Assembly: GCA_025057135.1 (NCBI GenBank)
Contig: JANWXY010000015.1
Span: forward strand, 1-34,827
Direction: 5' to 3'
Length of the DNA stretch: 34,827 nt
From: Bacteroidia bacterium
Lineage (GTDB): Bacteria; Bacteroidota; Bacteroidia; SpSt-205
The translations under genes and the position numbers were made by a program. The notes under the pieces are model-generated. The model saw only the letters and a list, made by a program, of their open reading frames with translations, was not told the origin of the DNA and did no database searches. This document shows positions 1-8,942 of the stretch, piece after piece (the first letter of the stretch is position 1; every line of letters starts with the position of its first letter).

Positions 1-30
1 CCCCCCCCCCCCCCCCCCCCCACACACACA
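1..30. repeat. C21 homopolymer followed by (AC)n at the window edge
   Basis: The window opens with 21 consecutive C residues followed by an ACACACACA run. It lies 58 bp beyond the anmK stop and contains no gene. A homopolymer this long next to a dinucleotide repeat, exactly at the sequence end, may be a contig end or an assembly or sequencing artefact. A genuine slippage-prone tract is the alternative. The 58 bp between it and anmK show no terminator hairpin. Confidence 0.8.
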
Positions 31-88
31 TAACCTTCCCCAGTAGCACGACAACACTCCCAAACATCCAAACCCCATCCCCTTCAAA

Positions 89-1162
89 TCATAGAGACAA
101 CGAGCCACTACTATGATGACGACTCGCCCCCGTCCATTCCCCTGCTGTGTTATCTAAACCTAAAAACCGCAAAAGGCCCAAAAGTCCGAACCCAATAGCC
201 TCCCGATAATCTACAAGGGCTGAAGGGGCTTCCACATATGATACACCTATTTTATCTGCGGCTGTCCTCAGATGCTCCATCAGAAAGGCATTTTTAGCCC
301 CTCCGCCCGTACAAGTATAAGTCCGAGCCGATGTGCCTACAAGAGCCTTGACGATTTGACGCACAATAGCGATGACAGCCGTGTGCAGTTTATCTTTTGG
401 GGGCGCAGAATGTCTTAGGAAGGGCGCCACAAAATCCCGCTGGACTGTTTCATTATCCAGAGCTTTGGGGGAAGGGGCACGAAAAAAGGCATGTCGCTCA
501 AACTGCTCTATCAACTCAGGTATGAAGATTCCTTCCCGAGCCAGCCTACCCTCAGGGTCATATGAGCAGTCGGGGTTTGCTTGAGTAGCTAATGCATCAA
601 GCAGTTGATTACAAGGAGAGATATCGTACCCCGAGCGGCTGGGTAAATGGGTGATGTTAGCGATGCCACCCAGATTAATCAGCGTCTCATATTCAGAAAA
701 TAGAAGCAAGTCTGCGTTGGGAATAAGGGGGGCACCAGTACCACCGCTGGCCACATCTCTGGCACGCATGTGAGCCACCACTGGTTTGCCGGATAAAACG
801 CGCAGACGCTCAGTGTCTCCCAATCCCCATGTGAGCCCCTTTTCGGGTTCATGAAAGACCGTATGCCCATGCCAAACAATCAGCTCATAAGCAAACTGAG
901 CAAAGTGTCTATTCACCGTCTGGGCGGTCCAGTCTGTATACTGCACACTCAAGCGGAGGAGCTCTTTCCCAGAGGCAGAAGCGCTCTGTCGCAGGAGAAA
1001 CCGCATATTCTGAGGATAGGCGAAGGTTTCAGCTTCAAGCAGAGTATATACCCATCCCGAAGCCCCCCGCCGATAGGAGACGAGAATGGCGGTAACCCCA
1101 TCCGCCGAACTGCCTGCCATTAGAGAAAGTACGCGCCAGCTACCGAAGGATGAGAGACTCAT
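89..1162 (-). CDS. anmK: Anhydro-N-acetylmuramic acid kinase
   Basis: AnmK phosphorylates and opens the 1,6-anhydro ring of anhydro-MurNAc to give MurNAc-6-phosphate, a cytoplasmic step of peptidoglycan recycling. Visible motifs are the N-terminal phosphate loop LMAGSSADGV, VASGGTGAPLIP, NLGGIANIT, the segment YDISPCN (the FDTGPGN position, with the catalytic Asp kept), TCTGGGAKN and the typical end TGASR. At about 357 aa it is full length. The ORF track starts at 1201. I prefer the ATG at 1162, because it leaves only a short lead before the first strand and has GAGG just upstream; it overlaps the glycosyltransferase end by 23 bp. Co-transcription with the upstream glycosyltransferase is likely. 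Confidence 0.9.
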   Translation of the reverse strand: MSLSSFGSWRVLSLMAGSSADGVTAILVSYRRGASGWVYTLLEAETFAYPQNMRFLLRQSASASGKELLRLSVQYTDWTAQTVNRHFAQFAYELIVWHGHTVFHEPEKGLTWGLGDTERLRVLSGKPVVAHMRARDVASGGTGAPLIPNADLLLFSEYETLINLGGIANITHLPSRSGYDISPCNQLLDALATQANPDCSYDPEGRLAREGIFIPELIEQFERHAFFRAPSPKALDNETVQRDFVAPFLRHSAPPKDKLHTAVIAIVRQIVKALVGTSARTYTCTGGGAKNAFLMEHLRTAADKIGVSYVEAPSALVDYREAIGFGLLGLLRFLGLDNTAGEWTGASRHHSSGSLSL

Positions 1163-2315
1163 AGAACCTCTGCAAGCGAGGCAGTAATACCTGACGATCA
1201 TATTGAGATTCAGCCAGCTGGCGGGCAGCTCGGCCCATCTGTTCTCGCAAAACTGGGTTATTGTAAAGCGCAGCTAATGCCTCTCTAAATCCTACCGCTG
1301 TCTCCGAGAGGAAAATATCCTGTCCCAACCGATAGGTAAGATTCTCGGCGGCAATGGGCGTGGCTACGATAGCTCGTCCTGTGGCAAAAGCTTCTATTAG
1401 CTTGATGCGAATGCCGCTTCCAGAAAAAAGCGGAGCGATAAATATCTCATGTTCGTGAAAAAATGCCTGTGCATCCTTGACTTCTCCAAGAATATGGGTC
1501 TGAGAGTCAGCGTATTTATAGAGCCAACGGGGCGTATTCCTACCTGCAATAGATAAGTGGGCGTCGGGATGCTGCCGACGAAAGTCTCGCCATACATTTT
1601 CTAAAAACCAAACGATTCCCTGCTGATTGGGAAGCCAGTCTAACCCTCCAATAAAGCCTATACGAGGCGGCTGCTGACCGAGCAGAGGCGCTGAGTATTT
1701 TTTCAAGTCAATGCCAAAAGGAAAAACCTCCACGGTGCCTTGATACCCACTTTGCCGGACAAAGTCCGCCTCCTTTTCTGATATAGGCAGAAGTCCATCG
1801 TATGTATGGAGTATCCGCCGTTCGTAAGCCTCTATACGATGCGCTTGAAGGTAAAAGTACGGACGGAGCATCCACCTTTGCTCAGCTGCGTGACGATACC
1901 AGATTTGTGACTCTATGTTGTGCAGACGATATACCTTGGGGAGCGAAAGCTTCTCTACATAAGGGGTAAGGTAAGGACTCTCCACTTGAATAAGGTTAGG
2001 CTGGAAGCGCTCTATGACTTCACAGAGGATAGCTCCGAATCTATCACTGCGAAACCGCGCCACATGGTACGGCTCCTGAGTAAAAAGGTTTCTGAGAGCC
2101 CCTAAAAGTGTAGGGCGGGTATCTACTTCAACGGCGGTTATGCTGACGGGAGCAGGATAGGTAGGATCATACGGGTGCTTGTATGTACTCATCACAAGCG
2201 CATGTGCCCTCCCTCCCATCGCTTGTACCATTTCCAAGAAGTAGGCATTGCCGATAGCTCCACCATCAGAAGGCGGATAGGGTGATTTAGGTGACAGCTG
2301 GAGGAAACGCAACAT
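1140..2315 (-). CDS. GT4-family glycosyltransferase
   Basis: This is a 391-aa cytoplasmic GT-B glycosyltransferase. The N-terminal acceptor half begins LQLSPKSPYPPSDGGAIGN, with the Gly-rich loop usual in GT4 enzymes. The C-terminal half has GFIGGLDWLPN and the nucleotide-sugar-binding stretch SGSGIRIKLIEAFATGR followed by AAE, which corresponds to the family E-x7-E region. The donor and acceptor cannot be deduced. Such enzymes usually build cell-surface glycans. It sits 65 bp downstream of tRNA-Thr, with no clear promoter between, and overlaps anmK, so both may be read from the tRNA promoter or from r-protein operon read-through. Confidence 0.85.
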   Translation of the reverse strand: MLRFLQLSPKSPYPPSDGGAIGNAYFLEMVQAMGGRAHALVMSTYKHPYDPTYPAPVSITAVEVDTRPTLLGALRNLFTQEPYHVARFRSDRFGAILCEVIERFQPNLIQVESPYLTPYVEKLSLPKVYRLHNIESQIWYRHAAEQRWMLRPYFYLQAHRIEAYERRILHTYDGLLPISEKEADFVRQSGYQGTVEVFPFGIDLKKYSAPLLGQQPPRIGFIGGLDWLPNQQGIVWFLENVWRDFRRQHPDAHLSIAGRNTPRWLYKYADSQTHILGEVKDAQAFFHEHEIFIAPLFSGSGIRIKLIEAFATGRAIVATPIAAENLTYRLGQDIFLSETAVGFREALAALYNNPVLREQMGRAARQLAESQYDRQVLLPRLQRFYESLILR

Positions 2316-2380
2316 GCACTTAAAAAAGAGATTGAACCGTTTTACCAGCTATGGGAGGCATTTTTTATGTAGCGAAATAG

Positions 2381-2452
2381 AGCCCCCTGACGGATTTGAA
2401 CCGCCGACCTACTGATTACAAATCAGTTGCTCTACCGCTGAGCTAAGGGGGC
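2381..2452 (-). tRNA. tRNA-Thr (anticodon UGU)
   Basis: On the minus strand a 72-nt cloverleaf folds with a 7-bp acceptor stem (GCCCCCT with AGGGGGC) and a D arm containing TTAGCTCAGCGGTAGAG. The anticodon arm is ACTGA-TTTGTAA-TCAGT, with TGT as anticodon, and the T arm contains GGTTCGAATCC. No CCA is encoded, so the tail must be added by the CCA enzyme. It begins 23 nt after the rplQ stop and has its own -7-like element. Confidence 0.96.
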
Positions 2453-2461
2453 GCGAGAGTG

Positions 2462-2469
2462 CAAAGCTA
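2462..2469 (-). promoter_or_regulatory. Putative -7 promoter element for tRNA-Thr
   Basis: TAGCTTTG on the minus strand matches the Bacteroidota -7 consensus TAnnTTTG. It lies between the rplQ stop and the tRNA, 9 nt before the tRNA 5' end, which places the start of transcription about 5 nt before the mature tRNA. No TTG is seen at the -33 position. The tRNA could also be released from the r-protein transcript. Confidence 0.5.
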
Positions 2470-2475
2470 AGTACT

Positions 2476-2898
2476 TCACTTCTGACGACGGCGACGGCGA
2501 GTGCCCTTGGTACGAGACAGAGACTCACCGGCCAGATAAGGATTGAAATCCACCAGCTCTATCATCGCCATCTCAGCACCATCGCCATGGCGCGGCCCCA
2601 ACTTGAGTATCCGAGTATAACCGCCAGGCCTCTGCATCACAGCCGGAGCGATAGTGCTATACAACTCTCGGATAGCACTTTTCTGCTGAAGATATTTGAA
2701 GAGGATTCGGCGATTATGCGTAGTATCTACTTTAGCCCGCGTGATAAGGGGTTCTATAAATCGACGCAGAGCCTTAGCTTTTGCAAGCGTAGTAATGAGC
2801 CGTTTATGCTGGATGAGAGAAAGGGATAGATTGCGCAAGAGAGCCTTGCGATGGGAGGCCTTTCGTCCAAGATTATTGATAGTATCTCCGTGACGCAT
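2476..2898 (-). CDS. rplQ: 50S ribosomal protein L17 (bL17)
   Basis: L17 is a large-subunit protein near the polypeptide exit region. The N-terminus [19 protein letters not shown] is the family signature; [21 protein letters not shown] is the conserved end of the core. The 140-aa chain finishes with a very basic tail (RRRRRQK) beyond the minimal bacterial core; C-terminal additions on L17 are common in this phylum. It is the last gene of the long r-protein operon, 3 nt after rpoA, and is followed by tRNA-Thr with no terminator hairpin between them. Confidence 0.97.
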   Translation of the reverse strand: MRHGDTINNLGRKASHRKALLRNLSLSLIQHKRLITTLAKAKALRRFIEPLITRAKVDTTHNRRILFKYLQQKSAIRELYSTIAPAVMQRPGGYTRILKLGPRHGDGAEMAMIELVDFNPYLAGESLSRTKGTRRRRRQK

Positions 2899-2901
2899 AG
2901 A

Positions 2902-3909
2902 TTATTTCATTGAATGGGCTTTATAAGCTGAAACATCCATGCCGAGGCGCAAGTTCATCTTAGCGAGGTAGGTCTCTAACTTTTCTAAGCTTTCCCGCCC
3001 GATACCTCGGTAATGCTCTAAATCTTTGGGCTGAAGTTGAACAAGGTCTATTAGCCGAGTTATGCCTGCATTCTTCAGCGAGCTAAACCCCGTTGCAGTC
3101 AAACCCAACTCCACATCCTCTAACGGTGTAAGAAGCAAACGCAGCATCTCGGGATTAGGCTCTGTGGACTTAAAAGTAGAAGGAAGGGCAAAAGCCTTGC
3201 CCGCGCCACCTCTGAACAGCCGACTAAAGTGTTCCAGTAAGATATTCGTAGCTGACTCCAAGGCTTCTCTGGGCGTTACATTGCCCTTAGTTTCAATCTC
3301 TAAAATCAGCTGCTCATAGTCGGCCCGTTCTCGATAGAGGATAGTCTCCACCCGTGGTACAACCCGCAGTACAGGCGAAAAGCTCGTATCCAGAACGATT
3401 TCGTGCAAGTCTATTTTGCCACGCAAAAGGGCCTTATTCTCTTCCGCGAGACGATAGCCTCGTCCTTTGGCGATTCCGAGCTCCATCTGAACGACCGCCG
3501 ACTTATCTAAGTTCATGATGACCAGGTCTGGGTTGGCTATCTCGTAAGCAGGGGTTTGCTGCGCAATATCGCCTGCGGTAAAGACTTCTTTATTGCGGAT
3601 CTCCACGAAAATTCGCTCTGGTGCATCTTCTATGGTAGGACGGAGCGCTACTTTTTTGAGACTGAGGACAATATCTACCACATCTTCCATGACCCCCTCT
3701 ATAGCGCTAAACTCGTGAGGGATGCCGGGCACTTTGAGCGTCGCTATCGCATATCCCTCTATGGAAGAGAGTAGAACCCGACGGAGCGCATTTCCTATGG
3801 TGATTCCATATCCTGGCTCCAAGGGGCGGAATATGTATTTGCCGAAATAGCGATTTTCTTCCGCCACCTCAAATGTATCTGGTAAAACTAAAGGTGCCGT
3901 GAGCTGCAT
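2902..3909 (-). CDS. rpoA: RNA polymerase alpha subunit
   Basis: The alpha dimer scaffolds RNA polymerase assembly and contacts upstream DNA and activators. This 335-aa protein is full length. The N-terminal domain carries FRPLEPGYGITIGNALRRV, the dimer and beta/beta' contact segment. After a linker at about residues 240-260, the C-terminal domain has the helix-hairpin-helix sequence LKNAGITRLIDLV...YRGIGRESLEKLE. Its place between rpsD and rplQ is the standard alpha-operon order, so polymerase supply is tied to ribosomal protein synthesis. Confidence 0.98.
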   Translation of the reverse strand: MQLTAPLVLPDTFEVAEENRYFGKYIFRPLEPGYGITIGNALRRVLLSSIEGYAIATLKVPGIPHEFSAIEGVMEDVVDIVLSLKKVALRPTIEDAPERIFVEIRNKEVFTAGDIAQQTPAYEIANPDLVIMNLDKSAVVQMELGIAKGRGYRLAEENKALLRGKIDLHEIVLDTSFSPVLRVVPRVETILYRERADYEQLILEIETKGNVTPREALESATNILLEHFSRLFRGGAGKAFALPSTFKSTEPNPEMLRLLLTPLEDVELGLTATGFSSLKNAGITRLIDLVQLQPKDLEHYRGIGRESLEKLETYLAKMNLRLGMDVSAYKAHSMK

Positions 3910-3917
3910 ATGTCGGA

Positions 3918-4523
3918 TTATTTAGAGTATAGCTCAACTATGAGACGCTCTTGAATGTTTTCGGGTATCTCAGCCCGGGGAGGAACATAGAGGAAGGTGC
4001 CTGCATATTCGGACTTACGGACCTCTATCCACGGATACTTAGAACGGCTACTTTCTAAGGTTTTTTGGAAGGCTTGAACTTGCTGGGCTTTGGGGCTGAG
4101 AGATATGACATTCCCGGGGGATACTAAATAGGAAGGGATATTTACAGGGCGTCCATTGACGAGGATGTGGCCATGTGAGACGAGCTGGCGAGCAGCTGGG
4201 CGGGTGCGAGCGAAACCCATCCGATAAACCACATTATCCAGTCGGCGCTCTAAGAGCTGGAGGAGATTTTCGCCTGTATTTCCCTTCATTCGGGCAGCTT
4301 TCTCAAAGAAACGGCGAAACTGTCGCTCTAATAAGCCGTAAATAGCTTTGGCCTTTTGCTTCTCCATAAGCTGGCGCCCATATTCGCTGAGCTTACCTCC
4401 TCGCTTGAAGCGACCATGAATGCCGGGGGGATAACTTTTGCGACTAAGCGTTCGAGATGCCCCAAATATCGGCTCGCCGAAGCGCCGAGAAATACGAAGT
4501 CTAGGTCCTGTATAGCGTGCCAT
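3918..4523 (-). CDS. rpsD: 30S ribosomal protein S4 (uS4), zinc-free type
   Basis: S4 nucleates 16S rRNA 5'-domain assembly and lines the mRNA entry channel. The N-terminus [20 protein letters not shown] contains none of the four cysteines of the zinc-binding form. The S4 RNA-binding domain is clear ([18 protein letters not shown], then [20 protein letters not shown]). At 201 aa it is normal length. It lies between rpsK (2 nt) and rpoA (8 nt, the widest gap in the operon). In other bacteria S4 represses its own operon, but no separate operator has room here. Confidence 0.98.
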   Translation of the reverse strand: MARYTGPRLRISRRFGEPIFGASRTLSRKSYPPGIHGRFKRGGKLSEYGRQLMEKQKAKAIYGLLERQFRRFFEKAARMKGNTGENLLQLLERRLDNVVYRMGFARTRPAARQLVSHGHILVNGRPVNIPSYLVSPGNVISLSPKAQQVQAFQKTLESSRSKYPWIEVRKSEYAGTFLYVPPRAEIPENIQERLIVELYSK

Positions 4524-4525
4524 AC

Positions 4526-4918
4526 TTATACGCGTCTGGGTTTAGGAGGACGACACCCATTGTGTGGAATAGGCGTGATGTCTCTAATGGTGCGAACGTG
4601 GATACCACTCGCTTCTATCGCGAGCAGAGCGGCTTCACGTCCTGACCCTGTGCCCTTGAGAGAAGCATCCACCGTACGCAAACCTGCTTCATAAGCTACC
4701 TTTGCGGCATCCTGGGCTGCAATCTGGCCAGCATAGGGGGTATTCTTCTTAGAGCCACGAAAGCCGACTTTCCCAGCCGAACTCCAGGAAATAACATTCC
4801 CACTGGCATCAGTGAAGGTGATGATGATATTATTGAAAGTGGCCTGAATATAAACCCGCCCCTCCGGAGCGACCTTAATCTTTTTTCTGGCTCGTCCCTT
4901 TTTATCAGTAGAAGACAT
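4526..4918 (-). CDS. rpsK: 30S ribosomal protein S11 (uS11)
   Basis: S11 forms part of the 30S platform next to the mRNA exit and E site. The 130-aa sequence shows the family core in order: [54 protein letters not shown] and the end [18 protein letters not shown]. The basic N-terminal arm ([11 protein letters not shown]) is typical. It sits 6 nt after rpsM and 2 nt before rpsD with no Shine-Dalgarno sequence. Confidence 0.98.
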   Translation of the reverse strand: MSSTDKKGRARKKIKVAPEGRVYIQATFNNIIITFTDASGNVISWSSAGKVGFRGSKKNTPYAGQIAAQDAAKVAYEAGLRTVDASLKGTGSGREAALLAIEASGIHVRTIRDITPIPHNGCRPPKPRRV

Positions 4919-4924
4919 AGGCTA

Positions 4925-5305
4925 TTATTTCTTTGGTGCTTTCTTCTTTCCTGCGACGGTTTTACGCTTACCTTTTCGCGTACGAGCATTGGTACGAGTG
5001 CGCTGCCCTCTCACAGGCAAACCTGCTTTGTGTCGCATGCCTCTATAAGAGCCAATTTCCACCAGCCGACGAATATTCATCTGAATCTCCGCCCGCAGTT
5101 GCCCTTCTACTGTGTAGCCTTGTTCTATGACAGAGCGTACGCGGCTCACTTCTTCTTCGGTCCATTCAGAGACACGCTTCCGAGGGTCTATTTTAGCCTG
5201 AACCAGAACATCCCAAGCATTGCTGCGGCCAATACCATAGATATACCGCAGAGCTATAAATCCTGGTTTATTCCTCGGTAAATCTACTCCAGCAACACGA
5301 GCCAT
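4925..5305 (-). CDS. rpsM: 30S ribosomal protein S13 (uS13)
   Basis: S13 sits in the 30S head and makes intersubunit bridges and contacts with P-site tRNA. The N-terminus [14 protein letters not shown] and the helix-two-turn-helix with [14 protein letters not shown] are diagnostic. The [21 protein letters not shown] stretch precedes a lysine-rich tail (KKKAPKK) that would reach toward the tRNA. Length is 126 aa. Only 1 nt separates its ATG from the rpmJ stop. Confidence 0.98.
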   Translation of the reverse strand: MARVAGVDLPRNKPGFIALRYIYGIGRSNAWDVLVQAKIDPRKRVSEWTEEEVSRVRSVIEQGYTVEGQLRAEIQMNIRRLVEIGSYRGMRHKAGLPVRGQRTRTNARTRKGKRKTVAGKKKAPKK

Positions 5306-5306
5306 A

Positions 5307-5423
5307 TTACCCTTGACGCTGTTTGAGCTTAGGGTTCTTCTTGTTGATGATATAAATGCGTCCCTTTCGGCGGACGACGATACATTCTGGACTGCGCTTG
5401 CGCACGGAAGCCTTCACTTTCAT
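5307..5423 (-). CDS. rpmJ: 50S ribosomal protein L36 (bL36), zinc-free type
   Basis: This 38-aa gene is missing from the ORF track because of its size. Translation gives [20 protein letters not shown], then [18 protein letters not shown] and TAA, an unmistakable L36. The zinc form has three Cys and one His as ligands; here only one Cys (in SPEC) remains, so zinc cannot be bound in the usual way. This matches the L36 type known in Bacteroidota. It lies 7 nt after infA and 1 nt before rpsM. Confidence 0.97.
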   Translation of the reverse strand: MKVKASVRKRSPECIVVRRKGRIYIINKKNPKLKQRQG

Positions 5424-5430
5424 AAGCGTA

Positions 5431-5649
5431 TCATTTATATCTGTAAATAATGCGTCCTTTCGTGAGGTCATAAGGCGATATCTCCACAGTAACCTTATCC
5501 CCGGGAAAAATCCGGATAAAGTGCTTGCGCATTTTGCCTGAGATATGCGCCAAAATCAAATGACCATTTTCTAATCGTACCCGAAACATAGCGTTGGGGA
5601 GAGATTCTTCTATCGTCCCGTCCAATCTGATGAAATCTTCCTTAGACAT
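5431..5649 (-). CDS. infA: Translation initiation factor IF-1
   Basis: IF-1 occupies the 30S A site during initiation. The 72-aa product [20 protein letters not shown]... has the OB-fold segments [21 protein letters not shown] and [21 protein letters not shown]. The ORF track begins 9 codons earlier, but those codons are map sequence. The ATG at 5649 matches the family start and overlaps the map stop by 8 nt. Placement between map and rpmJ is the standard arrangement. Confidence 0.97.
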   Translation of the reverse strand: MSKEDFIRLDGTIEESLPNAMFRVRLENGHLILAHISGKMRKHFIRIFPGDKVTVEISPYDLTKGRIIYRYK

Positions 5650-6451
5650 GGACCAAAGATTTTTTGATGGGTTCAAAGGAGGTCAGAATCTGAGCCTGTC
5701 CTCGGCGTACCACCACAGTGTGTTCGAAATGTGCCGCCAGGGAGCCATCTCTGGTGCATACAGCCCATCCGTCGGGGCCTCTACGAACTCGCCGAGACCC
5801 CATCTGTACCATGGGCTCAATCGCAATGACTAAGTTATCCGGAAGCCTAAATCCTTTACCCGGCTTCCCCACATTGGGTATATCTGGCGGCATGTGCATG
5901 GCTTCTCCCACTCCGTGTCCTGTAAGCTGTTCTGAAACCGCAAAATTATAGCTTTTTACGTACTCAAAGATGCTATGACCGATATCACCCGTGTAAGCAC
6001 CAACTTTGGCTTGGCTAATGCCTCGGTAAAGGGCTTCTTCAGTAACCTTCAAGAGCTTATAGGCCTGAGGGGAGATGTTGCCTACCGGAAAAGTATAAGC
6101 CATATCTGCATGAAAGCCTTTCAGTCGCACGCCACAGTCTATGCTGACAATTTGCCCTTCCTGTAAGTAGCGAGATGAAGAAGGCAGTCCATGAACAATC
6201 TCCTCATTTATAGACACACAGAGCGTATATGGATATGACGTATCCTCAAAAGGGGGCTGATATCCTTTGAATGCAGGCTCAGCACCTTCACGACGAATGA
6301 ACTCCTCAGCTATATCGTCTAACTCCGCCGTAGTAATACCTGGCACGATATACGAAGCTAAATACCCAAACATCCGACTCAGAATATCGGATGCTGCTGC
6401 GATGATTTTGATCTGCTCTTCAGAATATATCGGCCACCCCTCGTACTTCAT
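5642..6451 (-). CDS. map: Methionine aminopeptidase, type I
   Basis: This cytosolic enzyme removes the initiator Met from nascent proteins. The 269-aa pita-bread fold has all five metal ligands in context: SIDCGV (Asp), HADMAYTF (Asp), TGHGVG (His), IAIEPM (Glu) and HFEHTVV (Glu). The substrate His is in EEIVHGLPS. It has no N-terminal zinc-finger extension. The ATG overlaps the secY stop by 4 nt and the end overlaps infA. There is no adk between secY and map. Confidence 0.97.
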   Translation of the reverse strand: MKYEGWPIYSEEQIKIIAAASDILSRMFGYLASYIVPGITTAELDDIAEEFIRREGAEPAFKGYQPPFEDTSYPYTLCVSINEEIVHGLPSSSRYLQEGQIVSIDCGVRLKGFHADMAYTFPVGNISPQAYKLLKVTEEALYRGISQAKVGAYTGDIGHSIFEYVKSYNFAVSEQLTGHGVGEAMHMPPDIPNVGKPGKGFRLPDNLVIAIEPMVQMGSRRVRRGPDGWAVCTRDGSLAAHFEHTVVVRRGQAQILTSFEPIKKSLVHV

Positions 6452-7788
6452 AGTGCTGGAGCTGTAACGCTACGCCCTCTAATACGGCCAGTTTTCATGA
6501 GCCCTTCGTAATGACGCATTAGCAGAAAGCTTTCTATCTGCTGGAGAGTGTCCAGCACTACACCTATCATGATGAGAATGGTCGTCCCTCCAAAAAACTG
6601 GGCAAACTGATTGGAGACCCCAGCCAATCGTACAAAAGCAGGCAAAATGGCCACACCAGCCAAGGCAAAAGCCCCAGGTAGAGTAATCCGAGTCAGAACC
6701 GCATCTATGTAGTCAGCTGTGGGTTTCCCTGGTTTGATGCCGGGAATATATCCCCCAGCCCTTTTGAGCTGCTCTGCAATGTCTCTCGGGTTGATAGCGA
6801 TAGCGGTGTAAAAGTAGGTGAAGAGTACGATAAGGATCACAAACAAAAAGTTATACGCAAAGCTGGTGTAATCGGCGAACCAGCTCCCAGTAGAGAGCCA
6901 GAAATCACTTTCGGGAAAGTACTGTGCGATCGTAGCAGGCAAAAACATGAGAGACTGGGCAAAAATTATTGGCATGACACCAGCCGAGGTCAGCTTTAGA
7001 GGGATATGACTCGTAGAAGATACGCCCCCCATTCCCATTGGATACCTTCCACCCGCCATCTGACGCGCATAATGGACCGGAATCTTCCGTACCGCCTGCT
7101 GAAGCAGGACCACCGCTCCAATCACTACCATCAAAGCCAGTACTTCTATGTAGAAAACCATCGGCGGATTAGATGTGGCCTCGTTGAGGAGCGCCGGCGG
7201 AAGCTCCGCCACTATGCCAATAGCAATAATCAGGGAGCTACCATTACCCAGCCCTTTGTCCGTGATCTTATCCGCCATCCAAACTAGAAACATCGTTCCC
7301 GCCAACATGCATAGCAGAGAGGTGATGGTAAAAGTCGTAGGCGACATAGTGATGGCAGAGGCGTACTGAGTGCGCAGATTGACCAGATAGCCCGTGCCTT
7401 GGACGAGAACGACGCCAACGGTCAGAAGTTTAGTGTATTGATTGAGTCGGCGAGTGCCACTTTCTCCCTCTTTTTGGAGCTTCTGTAAAGAAGGAACAGC
7501 TGTGGCTAAAAGCTGAATGATGATGGAAGCGGAGATATAGGGCATGATGCCCAGAGCCAAGATAGCACCCCGAGAAAAGGCCCCGCCAACAAAAGCATTT
7601 AGCATTCCCAATATACCTGTACCCTGCGTCCGAGCAAACTCTTCTGATAGTACCTGCGAGTCTATACCTGGCAGAACGATAAAAGAGGCAGCCCGATAAA
7701 TAGCCAAAAGAACCAGCGTGAATAAAATCCGCTCTCGGAGCTCTGGTACGCTAAATATATTGCGCAGGGTCTGTATGAGCCCTTTCAT
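6448..7788 (-). CDS. secY: Preprotein translocase subunit SecY
   Basis: SecY is the pore of the Sec translocon in the inner membrane. The 446-aa chain has about ten hydrophobic segments. It starts MKGLIQTLRNIFSVPELRER, followed by the first membrane helix, the plug region (GGAFSRGAILALGIMPYI) and SIIIQLL. The cytoplasmic loop between helices 8 and 9 contains NPRDIAEQLKRAGGYIPGIKPG, the ribosome- and SecA-binding loop. ATG overlaps the rplO stop, and the stop overlaps the map ATG, both by 4 nt. Confidence 0.98.
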   Translation of the reverse strand: MKGLIQTLRNIFSVPELRERILFTLVLLAIYRAASFIVLPGIDSQVLSEEFARTQGTGILGMLNAFVGGAFSRGAILALGIMPYISASIIIQLLATAVPSLQKLQKEGESGTRRLNQYTKLLTVGVVLVQGTGYLVNLRTQYASAITMSPTTFTITSLLCMLAGTMFLVWMADKITDKGLGNGSSLIIAIGIVAELPPALLNEATSNPPMVFYIEVLALMVVIGAVVLLQQAVRKIPVHYARQMAGGRYPMGMGGVSSTSHIPLKLTSAGVMPIIFAQSLMFLPATIAQYFPESDFWLSTGSWFADYTSFAYNFLFVILIVLFTYFYTAIAINPRDIAEQLKRAGGYIPGIKPGKPTADYIDAVLTRITLPGAFALAGVAILPAFVRLAGVSNQFAQFFGGTTILIMIGVVLDTLQQIESFLLMRHYEGLMKTGRIRGRSVTAPAL

Positions 7789-8246
7789 GAAGATAAAGAT
7801 ACGACCTTTCCGCCGACTTGCTCTATTGCAGCTTGGGCAGCAGCGCTAAACTTATGAGCTTTGATGGTAACTGCCCGAACAAGCTCGCCGCGAGCAAGGA
7901 TTTTGATAGGCATCCCTGCACGAACGACACCCTGCGCATAAAGCCATTCAGGCGTTATTTCATCTAAGTCAGGGTGGGCTTGCAGGATAGTAGATATCCG
8001 CTCCAAGTTCAAAGGAAAGTATGCCACTCGGAAGGGATTCTTGAAGCCAAACTTAGGGATGCGACGCTGATAGGGCATTTGTCCCCCTTCAAACCCTCGC
8101 TTGACGCGATAGCCAGAGCGAGATTGGTCCCCTTTGTGACCGCGAGTAGATGTGCCGCCATGACCACTGCCTTCACCGCGGCCGACACGCTTCTTCTTGT
8201 GCACAGCACCAGAGGCAGGACGTAAACTATGTAAGATGCTACTCAT
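7785..8246 (-). CDS. rplO: 50S ribosomal protein L15 (uL15)
   Basis: L15 is a late-assembling 50S protein that stabilises domain II and V rRNA. The Gly/Arg-rich N-terminal extension is typical (KKKRVGRGEGSGHGGTSTRG, then RGFEGGQMPYQRRIPKFGF). The globular end has VRAGMPIKILARGELVRAVT and KAHKFSAAAQAAIEQVGG. Length is 153 aa. It is linked by 4-nt ATGA-type overlaps to rpmD before it and secY after it. Confidence 0.98.
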   Translation of the reverse strand: MSSILHSLRPASGAVHKKKRVGRGEGSGHGGTSTRGHKGDQSRSGYRVKRGFEGGQMPYQRRIPKFGFKNPFRVAYFPLNLERISTILQAHPDLDEITPEWLYAQGVVRAGMPIKILARGELVRAVTIKAHKFSAAAQAAIEQVGGKVVSLSS

Positions 8247-8422
8247 GATACCAGTTCTATTTTGACAAGGTGGCTGACTTTGCGGAGCATACCGATAATA
8301 GCTGGATTGACTTCCTTTTCAACAGCGTGCATACGGCGGCGTAATCCAAGCGCCCGCAGCGTTTCTTTCTGCCTACGAGGACAATCTATACTACTGCGCA
8401 CCTGCGTTACTCGTACTCGCAT
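8243..8422 (-). CDS. rpmD: 50S ribosomal protein L30 (uL30)
   Basis: L30 is a small 50S protein. The sequence [15 protein letters not shown]...[20 protein letters not shown]...[16 protein letters not shown] aligns with the whole family. The ORF track starts four codons earlier (8434). The ATG at 8422 is preferred because it gives the usual 59-aa length and first strand. Either start lies inside the 3' end of rpsE (32 or 44 nt overlap), which suggests translational coupling. Confidence 0.94.
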   Translation of the reverse strand: MRVRVTQVRSSIDCPRRQKETLRALGLRRRMHAVEKEVNPAIIGMLRKVSHLVKIELVS

Positions 8423-8939
8423 CGCTGATTTCATAGGTTCCGTGAAAAACTTTTTGAAGTGATATGTTGCGTCTATGAGCTATGGAGGCCGCATCCTCCA
8501 GCTCCATAAGAGCTTTGAATGTAGCCCGGACGACATTGTGAGGATTAGAAGAGCCGATAACTTTAGCCAGAACATCCTGCACGCCCAGCACCTCCAAAAC
8601 GGCACGGACAGCCCCTCCCGCAATCAAACCTGTCCCAGGCGCCGCAGGTCGTAGAATAAGCCGTGTAGCTTCATACTTGACAGAGACGGTGTGGGGAATA
8701 GTCGTGCGTCGAAGAGGTATGCGGTAAAGATTCTTTTTCGCAGCCTCTATACCCTTAGCGATAGCGATATTAGCCTCAGCCGCCTTCCCCAAGCCGAAGC
8801 CAACGACGCCTTGCCTGTCGCCCACGACCACTAATGCAGCAAATCCAAACCGACGCCCCCCTTTGACCACTTTGGAGGTTCGGTTGAGCCAGACGAGGCG
8901 GTCTTCCAAAGCCTCTTTTGACATTACACGCTTAGCCAT
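8391..8939 (-). CDS. rpsE: 30S ribosomal protein S5 (uS5)
   Basis: S5 shapes the mRNA entry channel and affects decoding fidelity. The N-terminal double-stranded RNA-binding fold shows [21 protein letters not shown] and GFGLGKAAE. The C-terminal fold has [21 protein letters not shown] and [17 protein letters not shown]. The 182-aa length includes a short polar tail (STSNAGAQ), part of whose coding DNA also encodes the start of rpmD. It begins 3 nt after rplR. Confidence 0.98.
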   Translation of the reverse strand: MAKRVMSKEALEDRLVWLNRTSKVVKGGRRFGFAALVVVGDRQGVVGFGLGKAAEANIAIAKGIEAAKKNLYRIPLRRTTIPHTVSVKYEATRLILRPAAPGTGLIAGGAVRAVLEVLGVQDVLAKVIGSSNPHNVVRATFKALMELEDAASIAHRRNISLQKVFHGTYEISDASTSNAGAQ

Positions 8940-8942
8940 AGA

